NCBI RefSeq assembly: GCF_010993965.1
Contig: NZ_WIXM01000011.1
Span: 1 to 64,000 of the forward strand
Reading direction: 5' to 3'
Source: Gracilibacillus sp. YIM 98692
GTDB lineage: Bacteria; Bacillota; Bacilli; Bacillales; Amphibacillaceae
Length of the DNA: 64,000 nucleotides
Numbering within the stretch: the stretch's first letter is position 1; every line of letters begins with the position of its first letter. Position numbers and translations under genes: made by a program. The notes under the pieces were generated by a model. It did no database searches and had not been told where the DNA came from. It worked only from the letters and a program-made list of their open reading frames with translations. Below are positions 18,803 through 25,942 of the stretch, in pieces.

Positions 18803-18819
18803 TTTTAGGAGGTAACGGA

Positions 18820-19161
18820 ATGAACACAATACCAGTAATAGCATTTAAAAATAAAGCAAAGAAAGACAGGTTTTTATCAAATGGACCAGATGCCGGGGAT
18901 TGGTCAGATGATGATTTGGATGTATCAGTTAGCGAAATTGAAAATGCTTTTATGATTTGGAGAGGAGATCTCACGAAACCAACTGACAAAGATGTCGAAG
19001 CACTTAAAGAAGAGTCGAAAGCGCATAAAAATTTTATGTTAGATCAATACGGAACAGATGCGGTGATAAACTTTGATGTTGAACAGTGGCTAGAACAATA
19101 TGAACCAGTAAATTTGGAGATAACAAAAGAACAATGGGAATTGGCCAAGGAGTGGTATTAA
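18820..19161 (+). CDS. Hypothetical acidic early protein
   Basis: 113 aa from ATG 18820 after AGGAGG. Acidic and helical; DAGDWSDDDLDVS segment. No recognised domain. It overlaps the next start by one base. Confidence 0.58.
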   Translation: MNTIPVIAFKNKAKKDRFLSNGPDAGDWSDDDLDVSVSEIENAFMIWRGDLTKPTDKDVEALKEESKAHKNFMLDQYGTDAVINFDVEQWLEQYEPVNLEITKEQWELAKEWY

Positions 19162-19352
19162 TGGACCACAGCGAGATAGAACAGCTTAAATTTGAATCCC
19201 GACCTTCTCCAAACATCATACCGGATTGGTATGAGGAACATAAGCAAGCTAGAAAATTAGGGCAACCAAAAAGAAGCCAAGCAGAAAAAGAAAAGATAGC
19301 TGCTGAATCAGATAGATTGCTAGAAGAATACTTAAAGGAGTACGTAACATGA
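19161..19352 (+). CDS. Hypothetical charged helical protein
   Basis: 63 aa from ATG 19161 with AAGGAGTGG upstream. Lys/Glu-rich helix in the C-terminal half (RSQAEKEKIAAESDRLLEEY). Unknown. Confidence 0.55.
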   Translation: MDHSEIEQLKFESRPSPNIIPDWYEEHKQARKLGQPKRSQAEKEKIAAESDRLLEEYLKEYVT

Positions 19353-19783
19353 GAACAACAGGCCAACCGTTGCATTTGAATCCAAAACATAATTGGGTGT
19401 ATTGCTTGGAAAACTACGAACCAGCATTTGAGGAAGATACATTAAAGCGCATCGTAGAACAGTACAAACAAGGTGCAAGTATGAAGTGGATAGCTAAGCG
19501 AGAAAGAAGAGTATGGCAAGAAATCTTTTTAGCTTTATTTGATCAAGCGTGTAAAGGCAGAGTGTTGCCACCATGTGCTTTTTGGTCAGAAGGACAATTG
19601 GATGAAACAGAAATCTATATTGAAGAGATTCATAGCGAAGAACCATTTGATTGGGGCGAAGAAAAAGAATTTGTGAAAGTTGTTATAACTACTGAATGCC
19701 TAGGAAGTATTAACAAGAAAACGCATATCGTTGAGAAAAAAGATTGGGAACAAACAAAAAAGCGCGGTTATTACATGGGGTGA
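19349..19783 (+). CDS. Hypothetical early protein
   Basis: 144 aa. The central EEDTLKRIVEQYKQGASMKWIAKRERRV resembles a small homeodomain-like HTH; the rest is unrecognised. ATGA overlap with the upstream gene. Confidence 0.55.
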   Translation: MRTTGQPLHLNPKHNWVYCLENYEPAFEEDTLKRIVEQYKQGASMKWIAKRERRVWQEIFLALFDQACKGRVLPPCAFWSEGQLDETEIYIEEIHSEEPFDWGEEKEFVKVVITTECLGSINKKTHIVEKKDWEQTKKRGYYMG

Positions 19784-19787
19784 TGAC

Positions 19788-20498
19788 TTGCATCGAGTTG
19801 AGATCATCCGAAAGATCGATGCGATATTAGACATTTACGATAAAACAGCCAATAAAAAAGAACTAGATACCCAGCTGCAGCAACTAAGAGGTAAACTAAC
19901 CGGAACCAAAGATGATCGTATCAACCGATTATTAGCAAAAGGTGAGGATTTAACTTTTTCTGAAATTCATTGGCTATTAGATCAAGAAATAACTAGGACT
20001 AAAATTGCAAAAGCCATGAGAATGAATCTTACGAACTTTGTGGAGTACTTAGAAAACCACGGGATAGAACGAGTAAGAAAGGAGAGGGAAACTGTGTCAA
20101 AAGCAAAAGGAGATGTCGAGCGAGCAAAAACCTTGTTAAAGGAAAATGATTTAAGTTGCCCAGAGATTGCTAAGCGTACAGGAGTCAATGAATCCACTGT
20201 TTATTACCATGCTAAGAAAATTAGAAGTAGCAACACCATAGATAAATCAGATAAACCGAAAACGAATGTTAAGAAAGAGGTTAGCGAACAATCCGTCATT
20301 CAAAGATTAAAAAAGGAGAAAGAAATAGCTGAAAATCATGCTGATGAACTTCATGCCACAGTACAAGAATTACTTAAAGAACGAAAAGAACTCATGCGTA
20401 AGTTAGAAGAAAAGGAGCAAGAGCAAGTGAATAGCGAGCCATTAGCAAAGGTTCAAAAGAAACATGATCTATTATTAGATTATATTCAGCTGGGGTGA
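19788..20498 (+). CDS. HTH and coiled-coil protein, probable early regulator
   Basis: 236 aa from TTG 19788 with a GGGGTGAT site upstream. Two helix-turn-helix-like segments (EITRTKIAKAMRMNLTNFVEYL and LSCPEIAKRTGVNESTVYYHAKKI, the latter like an AraC/IS630-type HTH) are followed by a long charged coiled coil (about 170-225). Likely DNA-binding and oligomeric; target unknown. Confidence 0.6.
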   Translation: MHRVEIIRKIDAILDIYDKTANKKELDTQLQQLRGKLTGTKDDRINRLLAKGEDLTFSEIHWLLDQEITRTKIAKAMRMNLTNFVEYLENHGIERVRKERETVSKAKGDVERAKTLLKENDLSCPEIAKRTGVNESTVYYHAKKIRSSNTIDKSDKPKTNVKKEVSEQSVIQRLKKEKEIAENHADELHATVQELLKERKELMRKLEEKEQEQVNSEPLAKVQKKHDLLLDYIQLG

Positions 20499-20502
20499 TT
20501 AT

Positions 20503-20619
20503 ATGACAAAGTTATACCTGGTCGAAGAAAAATATAAGAACAGCGATGGTGAGTGCTTAACACGAATAGTGACTTACTACTCAAAGCCAAATAAATACAA
20601 GTGCATTGTGTTTGTGTAG
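20503..20619 (+). CDS. Small hypothetical protein, 38 aa
   Basis: ATG 20503 preceded by GGGGTGAT. Predicted beta hairpin (TKLYLVEEKY ... IVTYYSK). Unrecognised. Fits tightly between its neighbours. Confidence 0.5.
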   Translation: MTKLYLVEEKYKNSDGECLTRIVTYYSKPNKYKCIVFV

Positions 20620-20630
20620 GGGTGGTGTAT

Positions 20631-20975
20631 ATGGATTATGAAAAGTGGAAGGAGATAGCGAGACAGAACGGTATTAAAGATTTCACTTTTCGAGCGAGGA
20701 TAAAAAGAGGTTACACCTTAGAAGAAGCAGCAATGAATCCGAAAAGTAAACACATCAAGAAAAACAAAAACAAAAACAAGAATAAACAAAATGATATTGC
20801 CATGTACATTGGTGATGAATTTTTCATATGGGGGACGCAAGAAGAAGTAGCAGAAAAACTAGGAAAAAGCGTAAAACAAGTGAAATGGCTATGTTATCCA
20901 AGTGTACGAAAAAGATTAGAAGAAAGAGAGAACGCACTTTACGGCATTTTTATAGAGGATGATGACGATACCTAG
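20631..20975 (+). CDS. Hypothetical protein with HTH-like halves
   Basis: 114 aa from ATG 20631 after GGGGTGG. Two short HTH-like segments (ARQNGIKDFTFRARIKRGYTLEEAA and TQEEVAEKLGKSVKQVKWL) are joined by a Lys/Asn repeat linker (KNKNKNKNK). Acidic C-terminus. Possibly DNA-binding. Confidence 0.55.
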   Translation: MDYEKWKEIARQNGIKDFTFRARIKRGYTLEEAAMNPKSKHIKKNKNKNKNKQNDIAMYIGDEFFIWGTQEEVAEKLGKSVKQVKWLCYPSVRKRLEERENALYGIFIEDDDDT

Positions 20976-21276
20976 ACAAAAGTTCCACCAGTATTACTGC
21001 AAAGATTGTGATATAGACTTTCTTGTTCCTTGCAAAATGAAAAGCAAAGCAAACTGTCCTTCATGTGCAGATCATCTATTCACCGAGAAACACCACACCT
21101 TAGAATTACGCACCCATTTATTTTACAAAAGAAGATGGACAGAAGAAGAGGATCAGATTATAGAAGCAGGAAGGCGATTAGGAAAGACATACAAGCAGAT
21201 AGCAAGTGAATTAGAAGGCAGGACAAGCCAAGCAGTGCAAAATCGTCTCCAGCGGAAAAAGGAAGTGATGACATGA
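20959..21276 (+). CDS. Zinc-ribbon plus SANT/Myb-like protein
   Basis: 105 aa. N-terminal CxxC pair (YYCKDCDIDF ... NCPSCADH) and a C-terminal Myb/SANT-like helix bundle (RWTEEEDQIIEAGRRLGKTY, IASELEGRTSQAVQNRL). Likely DNA-binding. Overlaps both neighbours. Confidence 0.65.
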   Translation: MMTIPRQKFHQYYCKDCDIDFLVPCKMKSKANCPSCADHLFTEKHHTLELRTHLFYKRRWTEEEDQIIEAGRRLGKTYKQIASELEGRTSQAVQNRLQRKKEVMT

Positions 21277-21455
21277 TCACGCATTATCAATGTTCTAGCT
21301 GCAGAACGGAAAATGTATTCGAAGAGCAAAAGAAAGCAACTTGCAATTCATGTGGCAAAAGATTATACATCATGATGACCATTGATGATTATTTATCCGA
21401 CAAAGATCGAGCGTTACGTGTTGATATTCAGTGTGCGAGTAACAAGTGGTTTTGA
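21273..21455 (+). CDS. Small zinc-ribbon protein
   Basis: 60 aa. A four-cysteine zinc ribbon (YQCSSCRTEN ... TCNSCGKRL) in the first 30 residues. Overlaps the previous gene by 4 bp. Confidence 0.58.
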   Translation: MITHYQCSSCRTENVFEEQKKATCNSCGKRLYIMMTIDDYLSDKDRALRVDIQCASNKWF

Positions 21456-21495
21456 GGGTTAGACAGAAAATGCTAAGTGAAAGGAGGATTTAAAA

Positions 21496-21768
21496 ATGGA
21501 TATAGGCACAATCAAAGACCAGCTAGAATGGGGAAAAGAAAACTTAGATAACCCATTGGATAATTTAGAACTGGAACAAGTCGAATGGCTTCTAGAGGAA
21601 ATCAAACAATTAAAGATGGTCCAATATGAGTATAAATGTTCTGGTTGTGGTAATTTTGCAAAGTTCCTTCAAAGAACGTGTCCTAACTGCGGAAAACAAA
21701 ATTACTATACAGGATCATTTAAACAAGAAGATTTGGAGAATTGGTTGAAGGAGAAACAAGAAATTTAA
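21496..21768 (+). CDS. Small zinc-ribbon protein
   Basis: 90 aa. N-terminal acidic helix, then a four-cysteine ribbon (YKCSGCGNFA ... TCPNCGKQNYY). AAGGAGG upstream. The third zinc-ribbon gene in a row. Confidence 0.6.
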   Translation: MDIGTIKDQLEWGKENLDNPLDNLELEQVEWLLEEIKQLKMVQYEYKCSGCGNFAKFLQRTCPNCGKQNYYTGSFKQEDLENWLKEKQEI

Positions 21769-21804
21769 TTCACATTCCGAGTAAAAAGCGAAGGAGTGAA
21801 ATGG

Positions 21805-22011
21805 ATGCAATGTAATGTAAAAGAGTGCTATTGGAATATGTGGAGTCCGAATCACGAAATGTTTAACAATGAAAGGTCAATGCAATGCGTTAGTGAAGAT
21901 TTAGAGGATCACTATAACGAAAATAGTGAATTTAAAGTTTTACCAAACGATGAAAACTGCCCTTCTCATTCACCGTATATAAGTTTTTGTGGAAAACATA
22001 AAAGAGACTAA
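21805..22011 (+). CDS. Small cysteine-rich protein
   Basis: 68 aa from ATG 21805 after AAGGAGTG. Cysteines in MQCNVKECYW, CVSED, ENCPSH and SFCGKH could bind metal. No family recognised. Confidence 0.52.
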   Translation: MQCNVKECYWNMWSPNHEMFNNERSMQCVSEDLEDHYNENSEFKVLPNDENCPSHSPYISFCGKHKRD

Positions 22012-22050
22012 TTAGTTTTTATTTCGAGTAAAAACAAAGGAGTGACCAAC

Positions 22051-22179
22051 ATGGACACACTTTACTTAATCAAAGTACAAAACGAATATATTAACGCATC
22101 TCCCAAGCCGATATATGTACCTGATTTGAAGATGATTGAAACCATGCTGTTGAGCGCTGAAAGAGTGAAGGAGGGGTGA
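22051..22179 (+). CDS. Small hypothetical protein, 42 aa
   Basis: ATG 22051 preceded by AAAGGAGTG. Short beta strand followed by a helix (MIETMLLSAERVKEG). Unrecognised. Confidence 0.45.
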   Translation: MDTLYLIKVQNEYINASPKPIYVPDLKMIETMLLSAERVKEG

Positions 22180-22183
22180 TTGT

Positions 22184-22546
22184 ATGAGTAAAATCATAAA
22201 ACGCAAATATCGCAAAATTAGAAGTGATTTTAAAAAGGAATTATATGAATCTATGAAAGAAAACCATGCTTTAGCAATGCTTGTCATCGAAACGTATACA
22301 GCATGGAAACACAGAAACCATATTTTGAAGATATGGGGAATGTTTAGAAATCCGGATTACAAAGCATTTCAAAAGGATTATTCAAAAAACTTAATGGGAC
22401 AGCATCTAACAGGAAGTATTGATATTTGGAGATCATTTCATTTTGCTAAATATGAAAATCTAACGGATTACAAATATAAAATACCAGAGAAATACGCAAT
22501 GGGTGACGCTTTAGGGATGGCTTATAAGGTGTTGAAAGGGAATTAA
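22184..22546 (+). CDS. Hypothetical early protein
   Basis: 120 aa, basic and aromatic-rich, mostly helical. GGAGGGGTG upstream. No recognised domain. Confidence 0.58.
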   Translation: MSKIIKRKYRKIRSDFKKELYESMKENHALAMLVIETYTAWKHRNHILKIWGMFRNPDYKAFQKDYSKNLMGQHLTGSIDIWRSFHFAKYENLTDYKYKIPEKYAMGDALGMAYKVLKGN

Positions 22547-22563
22547 GGGAAAGGAGTGATCGA

Positions 22564-22893
22564 GTGAGTAGGTTGGAAGAGTACGAACATACCACTCCAA
22601 AAGGTAGACATTATGTAGGTTTTAAGAGTAAAGAAGATTATGAACGATTAATCCAACAAGCAGAGCGTGTGGAGGAATTGGAACAATCAAGAAAACAACT
22701 TAAAAGAAGATTAGAAAAACGTTATGAGAAAGTCAGAAATTTAAAAGTTGAAAAATCTTTTTTAGAACAACAAAACAATCGATATCAAAATGCCTTAATC
22801 AAGATATCTGGAGAAAGTTGTGACGATGTAATGTGCGATGCTAAGTATATTGCAAAACACGCATTAACTAAAGAATTGGAGGAATCGGAATAA
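22564..22893 (+). CDS. Hypothetical coiled-coil protein
   Basis: 109 aa with a GTG start after AAAGGAGTG. Residues 25-75 form a strong coiled coil (QQAERVEELEQSRKQLKRRL). Ends one base into the MazG-like gene. Confidence 0.58.
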   Translation: MSRLEEYEHTTPKGRHYVGFKSKEDYERLIQQAERVEELEQSRKQLKRRLEKRYEKVRNLKVEKSFLEQQNNRYQNALIKISGESCDDVMCDAKYIAKHALTKELEESE

Positions 22894-23192
22894 TGGAAAA
22901 ATCTATTAATCAATTATGCAATGAAGCTTATCAAATAGCAAAATCAAAAGGATGGCATGATAAGCCAAGGGAAACAGGTACGATTTTAGCTTTAATTCAT
23001 AGTGAAGTTTCAGAAGCTTTAGAAGCAGATAGAAAGAAAGATCAAGAGAATTTTGAGGAAGAATTAGCAGACATACTTATTAGAATCTTTGATTTATGTG
23101 GGTCCAGGAACATTGATTTAGAGGATGCTGTATTAACGAAAATGGAACGCAATAAAGGAAGATCATACAGACACGGTAATAAAGCGTACTAG
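22893..23192 (+). CDS. MazG-like nucleotide pyrophosphohydrolase
   Basis: 99 aa, all-alpha NTP-PPase fold. Metal-binding motif: ALIHSEVSEALEADR (about residues 30-44) with the second acidic pair in FEEELADILIRIFDL. Such enzymes hydrolyse (d)NTPs to monophosphates and may clean the nucleotide pool during replication; phage MazG proteins have also been linked to ppGpp metabolism. The exact substrate is unknown. Confidence 0.82.
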   Translation: MEKSINQLCNEAYQIAKSKGWHDKPRETGTILALIHSEVSEALEADRKKDQENFEEELADILIRIFDLCGSRNIDLEDAVLTKMERNKGRSYRHGNKAY

Positions 23193-23202
23193 GAGGTTAA
23201 TC

Positions 23203-23379
23203 ATGGCAGATAAGAACATACAGATACCAGTTACCGATTTAAAGGATAAAGTAGTCATTATCAAGCAAGGTAGACCGATTGTATTAGACAAGCCTGCTAG
23301 TGGTTATGGAGAGCACACGATTACATGGGTAGATGGAAAGATTACGGCTGATCGGGTTAGTTATACGAATAAACGATAA
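23203..23379 (+). CDS. DUF3954-like small phage protein
   Basis: 58 aa. VVIIKQGRPIVLDKPASGYG and HTITWVDGKI match the pattern of the DUF3954 family common in Bacillus prophages. Function unknown. AGGAGG before the ATG. Confidence 0.6.
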   Translation: MADKNIQIPVTDLKDKVVIIKQGRPIVLDKPASGYGEHTITWVDGKITADRVSYTNKR

Positions 23380-23392
23380 AGGAGGAGAATGA

Positions 23393-23602
23393 GTGATAGG
23401 ATTTTTAGAATTATTAACAATTGTATTTGTTGTATTGAAGGCTTTCGGAATGATTGATTGGAGTTGGTGGATAGTATTCCTACCTGCAGTGATCGCTGTT
23501 TCAATTTATGCGATATGGTTCGGATTCTTCGGATTAATCTTCAAAAAAACATCTAAACAAATTAACAAAAGTTTTAATGATGATATCTTTAAGAAATTCT
23601 AA
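23393..23602 (+). CDS. Small two-helix membrane protein
   Basis: 69 aa with a GTG start after AAAGGAGGAG. Two hydrophobic helices (LELLTIVFVVLKAFGM; WWIVFLPAVIAVSIYAIWFG) and a basic tail. Unknown; last gene before a terminator. Confidence 0.58.
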   Translation: MIGFLELLTIVFVVLKAFGMIDWSWWIVFLPAVIAVSIYAIWFGFFGLIFKKTSKQINKSFNDDIFKKF

Positions 23603-23631
23603 TTTAATACCTAGTCTGACCGAGAAACGGA

Positions 23632-23678
23632 GGACATTAACAAGAGCATTAGGGCGCTTCTTGTTAGTGTCCTTTTTT
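23632..23678 (+). terminator. Terminator at the end of the early operon
   Basis: Long stem GGACATTAACAAGA... / ...TCTTGTTAGTGTCC (one G-U pair) followed by TTTTTT. It separates the early operon from the late-regulator genes. Confidence 0.82.
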
Positions 23679-23697
23679 ATTTATAGGAGGTTGAAGC

Positions 23698-23835
23698 GTG
23701 AAAAAAAGCAAACAACCGAAACAAAAGAGGAATAAGAAGCAGGAAAAATTATCTCAATCAGAATTAAAAGAATTGATGGGCGTAAATAGACCAACTTATA
23801 AACGAGCTAAAGGCGGAGCAATTAGACAAAAGTAA
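23698..23835 (+). CDS. Small basic protein, 45 aa
   Basis: GTG 23698 after AGGAGG. Strongly basic (MKKSKQPKQKRNKKQEK), ending KGGAIRQK. Probably nucleic-acid binding by charge; unrecognised. Confidence 0.5.
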   Translation: MKKSKQPKQKRNKKQEKLSQSELKELMGVNRPTYKRAKGGAIRQK

Positions 23836-23859
23836 TGAATAAAAAAAGGAGTTGTTCTT

Positions 23860-24309
23860 ATGCAAACTACTTTCAAATTACCAGAGATTGATCGATACTC
23901 CACAAAACATAAAGTAGAATCACTACTTGATCAATATAAATTGTATTTATTAATGGAACCTATAGATTTGCAACCGAACATCACTAGTTCCTTTTCGATT
24001 GTTCCACCCACCTTCAACAACCAGAATAACTCTCAGACAGAAGATATAGCAGTTAAAAGGATAGATCAAGAGAATGAAAGACATAAGTTTTTAAAATGGG
24101 TGCAACGTTGCGTGAACCGTTTATCAGAGCAAGAACGAGCTGTAATCATCAAACGTTATTTAAGTGATGATGATATTTATGATTATGAGATATATAAGGA
24201 ATTGGGATACAGCGAAAGAAAGTATTATCGAATAAAATCTAGAGCGTTCTATAAACTCGCTTTTATTATGAGAGTAGAAGTTTATAAGAGCGAGGTGAGA
24301 CCATCATGA
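23860..24309 (+). CDS. ArpU-family late gene regulator
   Basis: 149 aa. The C-terminal half (RLSEQERAVIIKRYLSDDDI, YKELGYSERKYYRIKSRAFYKLA) is the sigma-like HTH of the ArpU family, which acts as the late transcription switch in Gram-positive phages. It precedes the packaging genes, as expected. Confidence 0.82.
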   Translation: MQTTFKLPEIDRYSTKHKVESLLDQYKLYLLMEPIDLQPNITSSFSIVPPTFNNQNNSQTEDIAVKRIDQENERHKFLKWVQRCVNRLSEQERAVIIKRYLSDDDIYDYEIYKELGYSERKYYRIKSRAFYKLAFIMRVEVYKSEVRPS

Positions 24310-24848
24310 ATTTTGTGCAACCAATCAGGGATCCAGAAGTAATAAGAGCTATTAAACATTATTTAAAAGGGAAAAATGAACGAAACTATATATTGTTTCT
24401 GGTAGGTATTAATAGCGGGTTACGGATATCAGATATTTTGCCTTTAAGAGTCGCAGATGCAAAAAAGCCTTATTTTAGCATTAGAGAAACCAAAACTAAG
24501 AAACAAAAAAGAATTAATATAACTCCTTCTCTACGAAGGGAGTTAAAAGGATATATCCAAGGAAAAGAAGATTATGAATATTTATTTAAAAGCAGAGAAG
24601 GAGTTAATAAGCCTATCGGCAGGAGCATGGCTTACAAAATATTAAGAGAGGCTGCAGATTATGTAAGTTTGGATGAAATAGGTACACATACATTAAGAAA
24701 AACATTTGGTTATCATTTTTATAAACAAACAAAAGACATCGCCATGCTGCAAGAAATATTTAATCATTCTAGCCAAAACATCACAAAGAAGTATATTGGT
24801 ATTAATCAAGATGGAATGGACAATGCAATGAAAGGCTTTAAGATTTAA
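24306..24848 (+). CDS. Small tyrosine recombinase (catalytic domain only)
   Basis: 180 aa. The catalytic set is complete: R in INSGLRISDI, K in ETKTKKQKR, H-x-x-R in HTLRKTF, H in NHSS and Y in KKYIGI. There is no N-terminal core-binding domain. It overlaps the ArpU-like gene by 4 bp. Short recombinases occupy this place before the terminase in many Bacillus phages; a role in replication or packaging rather than integration is inferred. Confidence 0.85.
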   Translation: MNFVQPIRDPEVIRAIKHYLKGKNERNYILFLVGINSGLRISDILPLRVADAKKPYFSIRETKTKKQKRINITPSLRRELKGYIQGKEDYEYLFKSREGVNKPIGRSMAYKILREAADYVSLDEIGTHTLRKTFGYHFYKQTKDIAMLQEIFNHSSQNITKKYIGINQDGMDNAMKGFKI

Positions 24849-24880
24849 GCTTATCCGATATATCAGGATAGGCTTTTTTT
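24847..24880 (+). terminator. Terminator after the small recombinase
   Basis: Stem AAGCTTATCC / GGATAGGCTT (24847-24856, 24866-24875; one G-U) followed by a T tract. Confidence 0.8.
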
Positions 24881-24896
24881 ATTACATATACTTATC

Positions 24897-24994
24897 AATT
24901 CAACACAATAAGATAGTGTGTAACTCATTTAAAGTATTTGAATTAAGAGCAGTAATATCAAGGCTTTCAGCCTTTAAATGAATTCAACACAATA
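24897..24994 (+). repeat. Paired direct repeat before the packaging genes
   Basis: AATTCAACACAATA occurs at 24897-24910 and 24981-24994, 84 bp apart, each followed by an AGATA-containing stretch. Between them CATTTAAAG and CTTTAAATG form an inverted pair. The region is non-coding and could bind a terminase or regulator; not assigned. Confidence 0.5.
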
Positions 24995-25107
24995 TAAGAT
25001 AAGGTGAATTAGTAAAAATGGCAGACAAAAGGCAGAATTACGGCAAAGCATAGGGAATTTAATGTGTTATTATGGTAATAAGGAAAAATAAATAATCCCC
25101 CTTAGTT

Positions 25108-25148
25108 AAGAGCGCAACACTCATTTTTATGGGTATTGCGCTCTTTTT
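25108..25148 (+). terminator. Terminator before the terminase genes
   Basis: Stem AAGAGCGCAA / TTGCGCTCTT (25108-25117, 25136-25145) with TTTTT after it. Confidence 0.8.
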
Positions 25149-25160
25149 GCATAATATAAC

Positions 25161-25201
25161 AAACGTCACACCCCTTGAGCCACAAGGGATTTGACGTTTT
25201 T
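25161..25201 (+). terminator. Second hairpin or terminator before the terminase genes
   Basis: Two-part stem AAACGTCA / TGACGTTT enclosing CCCTTG / CAAGGG, followed by TTTTT. Confidence 0.68.
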
Positions 25202-25210
25202 AAAAATAAA

Positions 25211-25265
25211 TGGGTCCTTCTGAGAATATAAAATTCTTACGGGTGCTTGCGAGCCCGAAAAAGCT
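25211..25265 (+). other. Candidate cos (packaging) site
   Basis: A G/C-rich island (TGGGTCCTTCT ... ACGGGTGCTTGCGAGCCCG) in otherwise AT-rich DNA, about 90 bp before the small terminase gene. A cos site is expected here because the large terminase is of the GpA (lambda) type, and similar GGGTGCTTGCGAGCCCG-like blocks occur before GpA-type terminases as far as I recall. Cleavage positions cannot be told. Confidence 0.4.
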
Positions 25266-25345
25266 CCAGTTTTTTGCCGAAAAAGTTCATTTCCGTTTCA
25301 GCTTTCAAATTCTTGGGAAATAATTTTGAAAGGTGGTGAAACCCT

Positions 25346-25942
25346 TTGAGTAGCAAGGAATCTAGCAAAAATATAAAAATTGTAACAACAAAAGAAATTT
25401 CGGAAATCCTTAATTTAGGCGACCGTAGAATTCGGCAATTAGCTAATGAAAATGCATTGGTTCGTATAGGTCATGGAAAATATGATCTTCCAGCTTCGAT
25501 TAATTCATATATCGAATATGTAGTTGATCGTGAAAAGCCGGAAGGTGATTTAGATAAAACAGAAGAGGAAGCGCTTTGGACCAGGGCAAGAAGAAAGAAA
25601 ACGGAATTAGAACTACAAATAATGCGTGGCGAATTGCATCGTTCTGAAGATGTAAAACTCGTTATGAATGATATGCTAGGTGCATTTCGTGCTAGGCTAT
25701 TAGGGTTGCCATCTAAAACAGCTCCTCAGATACTAGGGAAAAGTGAAATTCCAGCAATAAAAAATGTTTTAAAAGATGCAGTGTTTGAAGCATTAGAAGA
25801 ATTATCTGATTACGATCCACACGTGTTTTACGAAAAAAGTAAAGATAAGATGTATTTGGATGAGGGTGAGGAAGAACTGTTAGAGATGGAGAAGATCAAG
25901 GAAGAGGAGATCAATAATAATGGCAGCAAAAAGAAAAAGTGA
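25346..25942 (+). CDS. Terminase small subunit (Nu1-like)
   Basis: 198 aa with a TTG start after AAAGGTGGTG. The N-terminal winged helix (TTKEISEILNLGDRRIRQLANENAL) resembles Nu1 of lambda. The middle ARRKKTELELQIMRGELHRSEDVK segment is typical of phage DNA-packaging small subunits, which recognise the cos region and recruit the large subunit. It overlaps the large subunit gene by 23 bp. Confidence 0.83.
   Translation: MSSKESSKNIKIVTTKEISEILNLGDRRIRQLANENALVRIGHGKYDLPASINSYIEYVVDREKPEGDLDKTEEEALWTRARRKKTELELQIMRGELHRSEDVKLVMNDMLGAFRARLLGLPSKTAPQILGKSEIPAIKNVLKDAVFEALEELSDYDPHVFYEKSKDKMYLDEGEEELLEMEKIKEEEINNNGSKKKK

Noticed and set aside
25010-25060. 11-codon open frame starting at about 25018 (MADKRQNYGKA)
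   Set aside because: It has an AAGGTG upstream, but it is too short to support as a gene without translation data.
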